64,000 nucleotides of DNA, taken from NCBI RefSeq assembly GCF_014705605.1, contig NZ_JACXIZ010000014.1, positions 1-64,000 on the forward strand, in the 5' to 3' direction. Positions 8,502-17,585 of the stretch are shown piece by piece. Position numbers and translations under genes: made by a program. Each line of letters opens with the position of its first letter. Position 1 is the stretch's first letter. The notes below the pieces were generated by a model that was not told the origin of the DNA, made no database searches, and worked only from the letters and a program-made list of their open reading frames with translations. The DNA is from Paenibacillus sabuli (GTDB taxonomy: Bacteria; Bacillota; Bacilli; Paenibacillales; Paenibacillaceae).

Positions 8502-9923
8502 TTAGGCGAGCGCCTCGGTTTTGAATTCCCAATCGCGCACATCGGTGAAGCGGCCGTTGATCGCCGCTGCGGCAGCCATGGCCGGCGAGACGAGATGCGT
8601 CCGTCCGCCGCGTCCCTGACGGCCCTCGAAGTTGCGGTTCGAGGTCGAAGCGCAGCGCTGTCCGGGCTGCAGCACGTCGGGATTCATCGCCAGGCACATC
8701 GAGCAGCCGGCGTCACGCCATTCGAAGCCCGCTTCGCTGAAGATTTTGTCCAGTCCCTCCTGCTCGGCCTGGAGCTTGACCCGACCCGAGCCCGGCACGA
8801 CAATCGCCGTGACGCGGCTATCAACCTGATAGCCCTTGGCCACTGCGGCGGCGGCGCGCAGGTCCTCGATCCGGCCGTTGGTGCAAGAGCCGATGAACAC
8901 ATAGTCGACCGGGATGTCTTCCATCTTCGTACCCGGCTCCAGACCCATGTATTCAAGCGCGTTGGCGGCGGCTTTGCGTTCGTTCTCCGTCGGCAGCGAA
9001 GCCGGCTCCGGCACGCGCGAGGTGATGTCCGTGCCCATGCCCGGGCTCGTGCCCCAGGTGACTTGCGGGATCAGCGAGTCGACGTCAAAATCGACCACCT
9101 TGTCGTAGGCTGCGCCCTCGTCGGTCGTCAGCGCCTTCCACTCGGCTACGGCACGCTCGTACGCCTCGCCTTGCGGCGCGTATTGACGGCCCTTCAGATA
9201 CGCGAAGGTCGTCTCGTCGGGCGCGATCAGTCCGGCGCGCGCGCCGGCCTCGATCGACATGTTGCAGACCGTCATGCGCTCCTCCATCGACAGGCTCGTG
9301 ATCGCTTCGCCCGTGTACTCCAGCACGTAGCCGGTGGCAAAATCGGTTCCGTATTTGGCGATAACGCCGAGAATCAGATCCTTTGCCGTCACGCCGGGCT
9401 TGCGCTTGCCGTTAAAACGCACTTCCATCGTCTTCGGCTTGGACTGCTGCAGGCACTGGGTCGCCAGCACATGCTCCACCTCGCTCGTGCCGATGCCGAA
9501 GGCGAGTGCGCCGAAGGCGCCGTGGGTCGAAGTGTGGCTATCGCCGCACACAATCGTGTAGCCCGGCTGCGTCAGCCCGAGCTCGGGCCCCATGACGTGC
9601 ACGACGCCCTGATCGATGCTGTTCAGGTCGAACAGCGTGACGCCGAATTCCTCGCAGTTGCGCGTCAGCGTATCGATCTGCTGCTTGGAGATCGGATCGG
9701 AGATGTTGAAGCGATCCTTGGTCGGCACGTTGTGATCCATCGTCGCGAACGTGCGCTCCGGACGGCGCACCTTGCGGCCGTTCAGACGCAGGCCTTCGAA
9801 GGCCTGCGGGCTCGTCACCTCGTGCACGAGATGCAGGTCGATATAGATGATGCCAGGCTTTCCTTCTTCTTGCTGAATGACGTGGTTGTCCCAGATTTTT
9901 TCGAACATCGTTCGTTTTGTCAT
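8502..9923 (-). CDS. leuC: 3-isopropylmalate dehydratase large subunit
   Basis: A 473-residue aconitase-fold protein. The 4Fe-4S ligands are C347 in FIGSCTNGR and C407/C410 in [27 protein letters not shown] is a further signature. The start ATG at 9923 follows GGGGTGA. It is transcribed divergently from a LysR-type regulator, which is the expected partner for control of this pair. Confidence 0.97.
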   Translation of the reverse strand: MTKRTMFEKIWDNHVIQQEEGKPGIIYIDLHLVHEVTSPQAFEGLRLNGRKVRRPERTFATMDHNVPTKDRFNISDPISKQQIDTLTRNCEEFGVTLFDLNSIDQGVVHVMGPELGLTQPGYTIVCGDSHTSTHGAFGALAFGIGTSEVEHVLATQCLQQSKPKTMEVRFNGKRKPGVTAKDLILGVIAKYGTDFATGYVLEYTGEAITSLSMEERMTVCNMSIEAGARAGLIAPDETTFAYLKGRQYAPQGEAYERAVAEWKALTTDEGAAYDKVVDFDVDSLIPQVTWGTSPGMGTDITSRVPEPASLPTENERKAAANALEYMGLEPGTKMEDIPVDYVFIGSCTNGRIEDLRAAAAVAKGYQVDSRVTAIVVPGSGRVKLQAEQEGLDKIFSEAGFEWRDAGCSMCLAMNPDVLQPGQRCASTSNRNFEGRQGRGGRTHLVSPAMAAAAAINGRFTDVRDWEFKTEALA

Positions 9924-10016
9924 GTCGGTTCACCCCATTGGTTCAATTCGTTGGCGCCGCCTCCGCTAGACGACGGGACCGGTTCGTGTGGATGCTTCTA
10001 TCGTAACATTTCGCAA

Positions 10017-10046
10017 TTGATTGTTCTAAGATATAATATCTATAAT
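10017..10046 (+). promoter_or_regulatory. Promoter and palindromic operator in the leuC/LysR divergent region
   Basis: TTGATT (10017-10022), an 18-bp spacer and TATAAT (10041-10046) read toward the LysR gene. Inside the spacer lies the palindrome AGATATAATATCT (10029-10041), which fits an AT-rich LysR-type operator. The same region must also carry the leuC promoter on the other strand. Confidence 0.55.
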
Positions 10047-10103
10047 GGTAATAGAGACAACCTATAAGGCGTTAGTAGGCGTCAGGCACTCAGAAAGGAT
10101 GCG

Positions 10104-11021
10104 ATTGGGATCGAACTCCGTCAACTGCTGTATGTCGTCCGCATCGCCGAGGAAAAAAATTTTTCGCGCGCCGCGGAAAAGTTGCATATTGCCCAACCCT
10201 CGCTCAGCCAGCAACTGTCCAAGCTGGAGAAGGAGATCGGGGTGCTGCTGTTTCGGCGCACGACCAACTCCGTCGAGCTGACGCACGCCGGCTCCGTTTT
10301 TGTCGCCAAGGCCCAGGATATCCTCGATTCCGTCGAGCAGCTCCGGCAGGAGATGGACGATCTGGCGCACATGCGCAAAGGGCGGCTCGTCGTCGGCAGC
10401 CTGCCCATCACGGGCGCGCACATGCTGCCGCTCGTCCTGCCCGTCTTCCAGGAGAAATTCCCCGAGATCGAGGTCGTGCTCGTCGAGGATAGCACCTCCC
10501 GCCTCGAGCAGCTGACCGCGAGCGGACAGACCGATCTGAGCCTGCTGTCGCTGCCGCTCGAGGAGCCCGCGCTCACCTATGTCCCGCTCGTCGAGGAGGA
10601 GATCCGGCTCGCCGTGCCGCCGCAGCACGAGCTGGCGCGCCGCAGCGGGAGCGCGGAGGACGTGCGGCTGGAGGAGCTGCGCGAGCAGCCCTTCATCCTG
10701 CTCAAAAAAGGCCAGGGCTTCCGTCAGATTGCGCTTGATCTATGCGCCCAAGCCGGCTTCGCGCCGCGCATCGTCTTCGAGAGCGGCAACATCGAGACGG
10801 TGCAATCGCTCGTCGCCGCGGGCATGGGCATCGCCTTCGTGCCCGCGATGGTCGCCCGCGCCCAGTGGAGCACGCTTGCCCCCGTCTACGTCCGGCTCGC
10901 CGAGCCGCGCCCCTCGCGCACGCTGGTCATCGCCAGCCGCAAGGGACGGTACTTGTCGCGCGCCTCCGAAGCGTTTATCCGCACGATGCAGACGACCGTC
11001 GAGCGCCATTTCGACCTGTAG
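10104..11021 (+). CDS. LysR-family regulator, probably of leuCD, with non-standard start
   Basis: About 303-305 residues. The winged HTH is complete only if translation begins upstream of the first standard start codon: the frame reads IELRQLLYVVRIAEEKNF and then SRAAEKLHIAQPSLSQQL. In this frame there is no ATG, GTG or TTG between the upstream stop at 10065 and the TTG at 10182, which would cut away half of the HTH. AAAGGA at 10094-10099 points to ATT at 10104 or ATC at 10110. The ATG at 10100 is in another frame, so an indel near 10100-10110 is also possible. The C-terminal substrate-binding domain is intact. Divergence from leuC suggests it controls leuCD; the effector is unknown. Confidence 0.8.
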   Translation: MGIELRQLLYVVRIAEEKNFSRAAEKLHIAQPSLSQQLSKLEKEIGVLLFRRTTNSVELTHAGSVFVAKAQDILDSVEQLRQEMDDLAHMRKGRLVVGSLPITGAHMLPLVLPVFQEKFPEIEVVLVEDSTSRLEQLTASGQTDLSLLSLPLEEPALTYVPLVEEEIRLAVPPQHELARRSGSAEDVRLEELREQPFILLKKGQGFRQIALDLCAQAGFAPRIVFESGNIETVQSLVAAGMGIAFVPAMVARAQWSTLAPVYVRLAEPRPSRTLVIASRKGRYLSRASEAFIRTMQTTVERHFDL

Positions 11022-11038
11022 CGACGCCGCGCCACGTC

Positions 11039-11845
11039 CTAATACAGAGCCGGCCGGCGATCCTCGAAGACGGGGATGCGGCCGCGCACCTCCTCGGTCA
11101 GCGCCGGATCGACGACGGCGCGCAGCACCGTCTCCGCCTCGCCCGCTTCCGCGACGACCTCGCCCCACGGATCAATGATCATCGAATGGCCGAAAAACGA
11201 GGTCGCTCCGCTCGTGCCGGTGCGGTTGCAGGCAATGACGTACATCTGATTCTCGATGGCGCGCGCGGTCAGCAGCGTACGCCAGTGATGCAGCCGCGGA
11301 TTCGGCCACTCGGCCGGGACGAACAGCATCCGGGCGCCGCCGAGCGCCAGGCGGCGGGCCAGCTCGGGGAAGCGGATGTCGTAGCAGATCATCATGCCGG
11401 CCGCAATGCCGTCAAGCTCCAGCGTGCCCGGCCGATCCCCGGCTTGCAGATGCTTCTCCTCCTCCATCAGCCGGAACAGATGAATCTTGGAGTAGCTGGC
11501 CCGGACCGCGCCGGCGCGGTCCAGGACATAGGCGGTATTGTAGACGCCATCGTCCCGCCGTTCGGCGATCGAGCCGGCTAACAGATGTACCTGATGCTTT
11601 CGGGCATATTCGCCCAGCAGCGCCAGCGTGCGTTTGCCTTGCGGATCGGCCAGCTCCTCGATGCGGTCCAGAGCGTAGCCGGTATTCCACATTTCCGGAA
11701 ACATCACGATATCGGGCTTGGGATCTCCCGCGACCGCCTCCTCCAGCAGCTCGCCGAGCCGACGGAAGTTGGCGTCCGGATCGCCCGCCTTTATATTCAT
11801 TTGCAGCAGCGCGACATGAAGCGGTCTGCTCGGTTCGTCCATCAT
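11039..11845 (-). CDS. Nitrilase-superfamily carbon-nitrogen hydrolase (MtnU-like omega-amidase)
   Basis: A 268-residue amidase with the catalytic triad E51 (FPEMWN), K120 (SKIHLF) and C154 (MICYDIRFPE). RAIENQMYVIACNRTG is typical of the omega-amidase/MtnU branch, which hydrolyses 2-oxoglutaramate left by glutamine-dependent transamination in methionine salvage. An MtnE-type aminotransferase lies 3 kb away and mtnWXB 8 kb away, which supports that role. The start ATG at 11845 follows GGGAGA. The substrate is inferred from family and context. Confidence 0.8.
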   Translation of the reverse strand: MMDEPSRPLHVALLQMNIKAGDPDANFRRLGELLEEAVAGDPKPDIVMFPEMWNTGYALDRIEELADPQGKRTLALLGEYARKHQVHLLAGSIAERRDDGVYNTAYVLDRAGAVRASYSKIHLFRLMEEEKHLQAGDRPGTLELDGIAAGMMICYDIRFPELARRLALGGARMLFVPAEWPNPRLHHWRTLLTARAIENQMYVIACNRTGTSGATSFFGHSMIIDPWGEVVAEAGEAETVLRAVVDPALTEEVRGRIPVFEDRRPALY

Positions 11846-12026
11846 CGTTTTTCATCTCCCGTTGACATGCTTGATTTCAGGCACGGCCCAGAGCCGAGCG
11901 GTGTCGTCTCCTCATCATAATACGCTGTCATGGAAACGTGTCAAGTTGGGCAAAGTAACAGCATGCTGTACCGGACCCTCCGTTCCATACAATATGGATA
12001 TTAAAATTGAAGGAGAAGTGAAGCCG

Positions 12027-12482
12027 ATGCGAACGATCAACCGCGCCGCGCTGCTTGCGCTGGCTACAGCGCTCGCGCTGATGGCGCTGCTCCCGCACCT
12101 CGCGTCCGCGGCCGCCGAGGCGACGCCGCTGCGGCCCGTGCAGGTCTTCGACGTGAAGGCCGGCAAGGTCGTCAAGACGCTCGACAACGACAAGCAATAT
12201 CAGGATATCGCAGCCGCCTGGCTGAAGTCGGCCGGGGGGCCTGCTCCCCAGCTCGGTCCCGACGACAAGTGCGGCTTCGTCTACCGCATCCCGCTCGAAG
12301 GCGCGATGATGGTCAAGGTGCGCGACGAGCAAGTGCCCGTCCAGGACGTATTCTTGTTCCATTGCGAGGGCAAGCAGCCCGTCCTGCTCGTATTCGACGC
12401 CAAGCATCGCCCCTTCCTGCTCGAGTTCAACGGCGATCTGAAGCCGTTTTTGAGCAAGATCGGCGAGCGCTCCGGCAAATAA
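12027..12482 (+). CDS. Small secreted protein of unknown function
   Basis: A 151-residue protein with a signal peptide (MRTINRAALL, a hydrophobic core, then LASA at about residue 24). The mature part is a single compact alpha/beta domain with no motif that I recognise; it has lone cysteines in DDKCGF and FHCEGK. The ATG at 12027 follows AAGGAG with an 11-bp spacer; upstream in-frame starts lack a site and would hide the signal peptide. It stands alone between divergent and convergent neighbours. Confidence 0.65.
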   Translation: MRTINRAALLALATALALMALLPHLASAAAEATPLRPVQVFDVKAGKVVKTLDNDKQYQDIAAAWLKSAGGPAPQLGPDDKCGFVYRIPLEGAMMVKVRDEQVPVQDVFLFHCEGKQPVLLVFDAKHRPFLLEFNGDLKPFLSKIGERSGK

Positions 12483-12496
12483 CCGGCTGCGCCTGG

Positions 12497-12536
12497 AGTG
12501 CGGTGACAGGCCGCTATGGCCGTTTGTCTCCGCACT
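12497..12536. terminator. Bidirectional hairpin between convergent genes
   Basis: AGTGCGG, GACA and GGCC on the left pair with GGCC, TGTC and CCGCACT on the right around a short loop. It lies between the secreted-protein gene and the convergent MmyB-type regulator. The U-tract is weak on both strands. Confidence 0.5.
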
Positions 12537-12563
12537 TCCATCGCTGGCGCCACACGCGCTCCA

Positions 12564-13403
12564 TTAATTCCCTTCCATTAGTTGCTGCAATTTGGCTTCC
12601 GTATGCGTGTCCGCCGCAGGCGTATAAATGCTGCATCGCAGATCCAGCCGGCCGTATACTTTGAGCGATGTCAGTTCGTACACCATCTTCCCCGCCCGGG
12701 CGTGTCTGAATTCCAGGTGCACCTCCGGTGCATAGCTGACGCGGCTCTGCTCCCACATCTGATCGAATTCCGGATACATGCGCTTCATCTCCTCCAAAAA
12801 ACGCTCATACCACTCATCTTCGATATATTGCCCATAGTAGGTGCGGAACATTGACAAAAATTCCTGCGCGAAATCCTCCCAATTAACCGCAAGACGCCTG
12901 AACTCCCTGCGCGCAAAAAGCAGGCGGATCATGTTGCGCTCCTCTGGCGGGATGCGGTCGAAGTCGAGAAACACATGCGCTGCCGCGCGGTTCCAGCCGA
13001 CGATATTGCAGCGTCGATCCGAAATCATCACCGGACAATAGGTCAGCTCTCCCATGATGCGCTGCAGGGAGGGGCTGAGCCGGACGGGCTCAAGCCGGTC
13101 CTGAACGCGCTCAGCCGCGCTCTCAAACGCCAGCGAATACAAGTAAGTGCGCTCATCGGCATTCAGACGCAGCGCGCTGGCGATCTCGTCCAGTACGGGG
13201 GGAGAGACGCGGATGTCCCGCCCTTGCTCCAGCCACGTATACCAGGTCACGCTAATGCCGGCGAGCTGCGCCACTTCCTCCCGCCGCAGCCCCGGCGTAC
13301 GCCTGCGCGTCCCGCCTGACAAGCCGGCGGCTGCGGGCGACAATGCGGCGCGCTTCGTTTTCAAAAATTGCGACAGCGCCTGCTGTCTGGGCTGTCCGTT
13401 CAT
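12564..13403 (-). CDS. XRE-HTH regulator with MmyB-like ligand-binding domain
   Basis: A 279-residue protein. An N-terminal Xre-type HTH (LRREEVAQLAGISVTWYTWLEQGRDI) is followed by the PAS-like MmyB ligand-binding domain (WNRAAAHVFLDFDRIP and the RNMIRLLF helix). The start at 13403 has AAAGGAG seven bases upstream; the ATG at 13409 is too close to it. Other MmyB-like domains have been reported to hold a fatty acid, so the divergent fatty-acid synthase gene fabF is a fitting target. Twin operator-like palindromes occupy the shared intergenic region. Regulation of fabF is my inference. Confidence 0.85.
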   Translation of the reverse strand: MNGQPRQQALSQFLKTKRAALSPAAAGLSGGTRRRTPGLRREEVAQLAGISVTWYTWLEQGRDIRVSPPVLDEIASALRLNADERTYLYSLAFESAAERVQDRLEPVRLSPSLQRIMGELTYCPVMISDRRCNIVGWNRAAAHVFLDFDRIPPEERNMIRLLFARREFRRLAVNWEDFAQEFLSMFRTYYGQYIEDEWYERFLEEMKRMYPEFDQMWEQSRVSYAPEVHLEFRHARAGKMVYELTSLKVYGRLDLRCSIYTPAADTHTEAKLQQLMEGN

Positions 13404-13441
13404 CGGCATTCTCCTTTCGGCAGATTGTTAGACTGGCAGTT

Positions 13442-13493
13442 ATTATACCAGTATAAAGGAATTGTTGTACTAGGATAAGAGCTGTTCCATAAT
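13442..13493. promoter_or_regulatory. Divergent promoters with twin 14-bp operators
   Basis: The perfect dyad TTATAC-CA-GTATAA lies at 13443-13456, and a degenerate copy TTGTAC-TA-GGATAA at 13465-13478, 22 bp centre to centre. The first overlaps the minus-strand extended -10 (TGGTATAAT) of the regulator. The second contains the -35 TTGTAC of the fabF promoter (17-bp spacer, -10 CATAAT at 13488-13493). This layout suits a repressor controlling itself and fabF. Confidence 0.6.
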
Positions 13494-13541
13494 GGGCCCA
13501 TTGAAGCAATCGACCTTCATTAACCGTCAGGAGGATACAGG

Positions 13542-14780
13542 ATGGAACAAGTGGTCATTACCGGGACGGGCCTTATTTCGCCGCTCGGGAACGATGTGGA
13601 TACGTTTTGGCGGCGTCTGGTCGGCGGCGAATCCGGCATTTCGCCGATCGTCTCCTTCGATGCCGCCCGGCACAAGGTGCGTATTGCCGGCGCCGTGCGC
13701 GATTTTGATCCGCAGGCCGTCATCGGGAGCAAGGAAGCGCGTCGCATGGACCGCTTCTGCCACTTCGCGCTGGCAGCGGCGGAGCAGGCTGTGCGCGAGG
13801 CGGAGCTGCAGCTCGATCGGATCGATCGGGAGCGGATGGGCGTTTACGTCGGATCGGGAATCGGCGGCATCCAGACGCTGATGCAGCAGGCTGACCTATC
13901 GGCCGAGCGCGGTCCCAGTCGGGTCAGCCCGACACTCGTGCCGATGATGATCCCCAATATGGCGGCTGCGCTGATCAGCATTCGGTATGGCGCGCTCGGG
14001 CCCTCGCTGGCGCCCGTGACTGCATGCTCGATCGGCAATACGGCCATCGGCGAGGCCTTCCACGCCATTCGGTCCGGACGGGCCGACGTCATTCTGGCGG
14101 GCGGCGCCGAAGCAGCCTTGACCGACATCGCGCTGGCCAGCTTCGCCAATGCGACAGCCCTGTCCGCCCGCAACGACGAGCCGCAGCGGGCCAGTCGTCC
14201 GTTCGATGCCAATCGGGACGGCTTCGTCATCGCCGAGGGGGCGGGCATTCTCGTGCTGGAATCGCGCGCGCACGCCATGCGCCGAGGAGCCGGCATTCTC
14301 GGCGAAGTCATCGGCTATGGCGCCTCGTCCGACGCCTACCATATGGTCGCCACGCCGCCGGACGGCGACGGCGCGGCCCGCGCGATGCGGCTGGCGCTGA
14401 CCGAGGCCGGGCTCTCCCCCGACGAGCTCGACGTCATCAGCGCGCACGCGACGAGCACTGTCGTCGGCGACCGCTCGGAGACCGCCGCGATCAAGCGCGT
14501 GCTCGGCGGCGAAGCCTATCGGATTCCGATCACCGCCAACAAGTCGATGACCGGCCATATGCTCGGCGCCTCCGGCGCAGTCGAGGCGATCGCCCTGCTG
14601 CGCTCGCTGCGGGAACAATGCATTCCGCCGACGGTCAACCTCGATACGCCCGATCCCGCCTGCGATCTCGATTATGTGCCCAATGAGGCACGCAAGGCCG
14701 GGCTGCGATACGGCATGTCCAATTCGTTCGGCTTCGGCGGGCACAATTCGGCCATCGTGCTGAAAGCATCCGAGGCTTAG
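13542..14780 (+). CDS. fabF: Beta-ketoacyl-ACP synthase II (stand-alone paralogue)
   Basis: A 412-residue thiolase-fold condensing enzyme that elongates acyl-ACP with malonyl-ACP. Catalytic C162 (VTACSIGN), H302 (SAHATSTVVGD), K334 and H339 (ANKSMTGHMLGA) are all present, and the C-terminal SNSFGFGGHN signature is intact. The ribosome binding site is AGGAGG. No acpP, fabD or fabG is adjacent, so this is a separately controlled copy rather than part of the main fab cluster. The divergent MmyB-type regulator suggests lipid-responsive control. Confidence 0.93.
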   Translation: MEQVVITGTGLISPLGNDVDTFWRRLVGGESGISPIVSFDAARHKVRIAGAVRDFDPQAVIGSKEARRMDRFCHFALAAAEQAVREAELQLDRIDRERMGVYVGSGIGGIQTLMQQADLSAERGPSRVSPTLVPMMIPNMAAALISIRYGALGPSLAPVTACSIGNTAIGEAFHAIRSGRADVILAGGAEAALTDIALASFANATALSARNDEPQRASRPFDANRDGFVIAEGAGILVLESRAHAMRRGAGILGEVIGYGASSDAYHMVATPPDGDGAARAMRLALTEAGLSPDELDVISAHATSTVVGDRSETAAIKRVLGGEAYRIPITANKSMTGHMLGASGAVEAIALLRSLREQCIPPTVNLDTPDPACDLDYVPNEARKAGLRYGMSNSFGFGGHNSAIVLKASEA

Positions 14781-14876
14781 CTACCCGATCCTCCCGGCCT
14801 TATCTCGACACCGCCAGCGCTTTTTGATACATTGGACATGATAGTGAATACGGACGATGTGGAGTGTACTTATTTT

Positions 14877-16070
14877 ATGAAGCCTATTATCGATAAACGC
14901 CTGGCCCGGCCCGCCGATCGCATGAATCGCCTGCCGGCCCAGTTCTTTGCCGCCCTCGTCGCCAAGGCCGGAGCCGAAGCCGCCAAGGGCCGCGACATCA
15001 TTCATCTCGGACAGGGCAATCCCGACCGGCCGTCGCCGCCGCATGTCGTGGCTGCCCTGCAGCAGGCTGCGGCCGATCCGCAGCATCATCGCTATCCGCC
15101 GTTCCGCGGCCATGCCTTCCTCAAGGAAGCCGTGGCCGCGCGCTACGCCGAGGATTACGGCGTCCGGCTCGACCCGCAGACCGAGGTCGCGATTCTGTTC
15201 GGCGGCAAGACCGGTCTGATCGAGATCAGCCAATGCCTGCTCAATCCCGGCGACCTGTGTCTCGTGCCCGATCCCGGCTACCCGGACTACTGGTCCGGGG
15301 TTGCGCTGGCCGGCGCAGAGATGGCCTTCATGCCGCTGCGCGAGGCGCACGGCTACCTGCCTCGCTATGACGCGCTCGCACCGGAGATTGCCGAGCGCGC
15401 CCGGTTGATGTTTCTCAATTATCCCAACAACCCGACCGGCGCGGCGGCGACGCCGCAATTCTACGAGGAGACGGTGCGGTTCGCCGGCGAGCACCATATC
15501 GCCGTGGCCAGCGACTTCGCCTACGGCGCCATCGGGCTGGACGGCCCGCGGCCGGTCAGCTTCCTGCAGACGCCGGGAGCCAAGGAGGTCGGCATCGAAT
15601 TCTATACGCTGTCCAAGACGTACAATATGGCCGGGTGGCGGGTCGGCTTCGCACTCGGCAATCCCGAGATCGTCGAGCTGATCAATCTGATGCAGGATCA
15701 CTACTATTGCAGCCTGTTCGGCGGCATCCAGGAGGCGGCCGCAGCCGCGCTCGGCGGCCCGCAGGACTGTGTGGCGGAGCTCAATGCCGTTTACGCCGGT
15801 CGCCGCGAAGCGCTTTTTGAGGCACTGGCGGAGATCGGCTGGCTGGCCGAACGCCCGGGCGGCTCGTTCTTTTGCTGGCTGCCGGTCCCAGCCGGGCTCG
15901 ATTCGGTCTCGTTCGCGGACCGCGTGCTGGAGGAGGCCGGCGTGGTGCTCGCGCCCGGCGCGGGCTTCGGCGCGCACGGCGAGGGCTACGTGCGCCTCGG
16001 GCTGCTCGCCGGCGAAGAGCGTCTTCGCGAGGCGATACGGCGCATCGGCGAGCTCGGGCTGTTTCGCTGA
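14877..16070 (+). CDS. mtnE: PLP aminotransferase, MtnE-type
   Basis: A 397-residue fold-type I aminotransferase closely resembling Bacillus MtnE, which converts 2-keto-4-methylthiobutyrate to methionine as the last step of the salvage pathway. Visible features are HLGQGNPDRPSP, LFGGKTGLIEI, NYPNNPTG near 181-188, PLP-binding D213 and the Schiff-base lysine K247 in LSKTYNMAGWRVGFA. The start is uncertain: ATG at 14877 matches homologues, although the nearest purine-rich stretch (GTGGAG) is 12 bp away. mtnWXB lie downstream beyond proBAC. Alternative substrates cannot be excluded. Confidence 0.82.
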   Translation: MKPIIDKRLARPADRMNRLPAQFFAALVAKAGAEAAKGRDIIHLGQGNPDRPSPPHVVAALQQAAADPQHHRYPPFRGHAFLKEAVAARYAEDYGVRLDPQTEVAILFGGKTGLIEISQCLLNPGDLCLVPDPGYPDYWSGVALAGAEMAFMPLREAHGYLPRYDALAPEIAERARLMFLNYPNNPTGAAATPQFYEETVRFAGEHHIAVASDFAYGAIGLDGPRPVSFLQTPGAKEVGIEFYTLSKTYNMAGWRVGFALGNPEIVELINLMQDHYYCSLFGGIQEAAAAALGGPQDCVAELNAVYAGRREALFEALAEIGWLAERPGGSFFCWLPVPAGLDSVSFADRVLEEAGVVLAPGAGFGAHGEGYVRLGLLAGEERLREAIRRIGELGLFR

Positions 16071-16091
16071 GGTTTCGCCGAGCCGCCGTTC

Positions 16092-16121
16092 TTTACACCC
16101 GGCGCTCGCTCGTGGTATGCT
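16092..16121 (+). promoter_or_regulatory. Promoter of the T-box-led pro-mtn operon
   Basis: TTTACA (16092-16097), an 18-bp spacer and TATGCT (16116-16121), placed about 200 bp ahead of the T-box sequence, as expected for a T-box leader. Confidence 0.6.
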
Positions 16122-16127
16122 AGATGC

Positions 16128-16380
16128 AATCGAACATGCAACGCGATGAAGGGGCTGCAAGCAGCGAACCCGCCGTGACCAGAGAGTAAATTTCCCGGCT
16201 GCAAAAATTTACCACGGCGCCTGTTTGTCCCACCCCGGAGCGGCCGGCGACGAGCCGGACGGCGCCCGCTGTTACCGGGCCGCAAGCTGGACCGCCCGCG
16301 CATACCCGCGGACGGTCAATAAAGGTGGTACCGCGGAAGCCGTGACTTTCGTCCTTTACTGGGCGGGAGTCTTTTTGTTT
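16128..16380 (+). ncRNA. T-box leader, probably proline-specific
   Basis: The 369-bp gap before proB holds a T-box riboswitch. The conserved T-box AAAGGTGGTACCGCGG ends at 16336. An AGAGAG motif (about 16181) and a stem GTAAATTT/AAATTTAC belong to stem I. A terminator with 11-bp arms (16344-16354 and 16361-16371) and TTTTT follows, and its 5' arm lies next to the T-box, as in the family. CCT at 16220-16222, right after the closing CACGGCG helix, is a plausible proline specifier. Uncharged tRNA-Pro would then stabilise the antiterminator and switch on proBAC and the downstream genes. The T-box call is firm; specifier placement is by eye. Confidence 0.88.
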
Positions 16381-16439
16381 CTTTACAGAAGGTGTCAAAA
16401 TCGAAGTCAGCTATTTGGCGGGAAGGATACGATCGGGAA

Positions 16440-17552
16440 ATGAACGAGGCAGGAAAAGAAACGATTGTCGTCAAAATCGGCAGCAGCTCGCTGACGACCG
16501 AGGGCGGCGGCCTGAGCGCGGACCGTGTCGCGCTGTATGCCGGCGAGATTGCCGCGCTGCATCGCACCGGATGCCGCGTGCTGCTCGTCACCTCGGGCGC
16601 GGTCGCCGCAGGCTTTCGCCGAATCGGATACGCGACGCGTCCCCGCCATCTGCATGAGAAGCAAGCCGCCGCCGCCGTCGGGCAGGCGCTGCTGATGCAG
16701 GCCTACCAAGAAGCATTTGCGGCGCATGGCATTCCGGTGGCGCAGCTGCTGCTGACGCGTCCCGACTTCGCCAACCGGCCGCGCATCCGCAATGCGCAGC
16801 GCACGATTGACGAGCTGCTGCGGCAGCGGGTCCTGCCGATCATCAACGAGAACGATACGGTCTCGACCGAGGAGCTGAAGTTCGGGGACAACGACGCGCT
16901 CTCCGCGCTTGTCGCCAACCTCGTGCGCGCGGCGCAACTGCTGATCCTCACCGATACGGACGGCCTCTACTCCGCCGATCCGCGCAAGGACCCGCAAGCC
17001 GCCCGCATCGCGCGCGTCAGCACCGTGACGGACGAGATCGAGCGCATCGCCGGCGGCGCCGGCTCGAGCGTCGGCACCGGCGGCATGCGCTCCAAGATCG
17101 AGGCCGCGCGCATCGCGATGCGCGGCGGCGTGCCCGCCTTCATCGGCCGGGCCGAAGAGCCCGGCGACCTGGCCCTAGCCGCAGCCGGACGCGGCAAGGG
17201 CACGTACTTCGATACGACGCTGCATAATCTGCCCGTCAAGAAGCAATGGGTCGGCTTCCACTCGCCGATCACGGGGCGAATCGTCATCGACGGCGGCGCC
17301 GAAGTCGCTCTGCTCTCCGACGGCCGCAGCCTCTTGCCTGCGGGGATTCGCGCTGCGGAGGGCGACTTCCGGCCCGGCGACGTCGTCGAGGTCGTCGGCT
17401 CGGACGGACGCGTGCTCGGTCGCGGCATCGTCAACTATGCCCAGTGGCAGGTGCAGGCGGTAGCCGGGCTGAGCACCGAAGAGGCGAGGCGCCGGGTCGA
17501 GGTCTCGCGCATCGAGGTCATTCATCGCGACGAGTGGGTCGCGTTAGGCTAA
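16440..17552 (+). CDS. proB: Glutamate 5-kinase
   Basis: A 370-residue enzyme phosphorylating glutamate in the first step of proline synthesis. The amino-acid-kinase domain has VVKIGSSSLT, LVTSGAVAAGFRR, PIINENDTVS and ILTDTDGLYSADPR. GTGGMRSKIEAARIA precedes a C-terminal PUA domain (about residues 275-360). The ATG at 16440 gives the usual N-terminus; the GTG at 16392 would begin inside a purine tract and is less likely. It is the first gene after the T-box terminator. Confidence 0.95.
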   Translation: MNEAGKETIVVKIGSSSLTTEGGGLSADRVALYAGEIAALHRTGCRVLLVTSGAVAAGFRRIGYATRPRHLHEKQAAAAVGQALLMQAYQEAFAAHGIPVAQLLLTRPDFANRPRIRNAQRTIDELLRQRVLPIINENDTVSTEELKFGDNDALSALVANLVRAAQLLILTDTDGLYSADPRKDPQAARIARVSTVTDEIERIAGGAGSSVGTGGMRSKIEAARIAMRGGVPAFIGRAEEPGDLALAAAGRGKGTYFDTTLHNLPVKKQWVGFHSPITGRIVIDGGAEVALLSDGRSLLPAGIRAAEGDFRPGDVVEVVGSDGRVLGRGIVNYAQWQVQAVAGLSTEEARRRVEVSRIEVIHRDEWVALG

Positions 17553-17585
17553 CTTTTATGCAGGTTATAGAGGAGGACGATAGAG

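Noticed and set aside
8382-10067. Plus-strand open frame of 561 codons opposite leuDC
   Set aside because: The minus strand is unambiguous LeuC/LeuD; the plus frame has no family motif.
10182-10184. TTG as the start of the LysR regulator
   Set aside because: It would remove the first helices of the HTH, which are perfectly encoded upstream in the same frame.
10045-10281. Plus-strand frame of 78 codons starting before the LysR gene
   Set aside because: It is the alternative frame over the LysR HTH. It matters only as evidence for a possible indel, not as a gene.
14781-16160. Minus-strand frame of 459 codons opposite the aminotransferase
   Set aside because: The plus strand has a complete PLP-binding aminotransferase; the minus frame has no motif or ribosome binding site.
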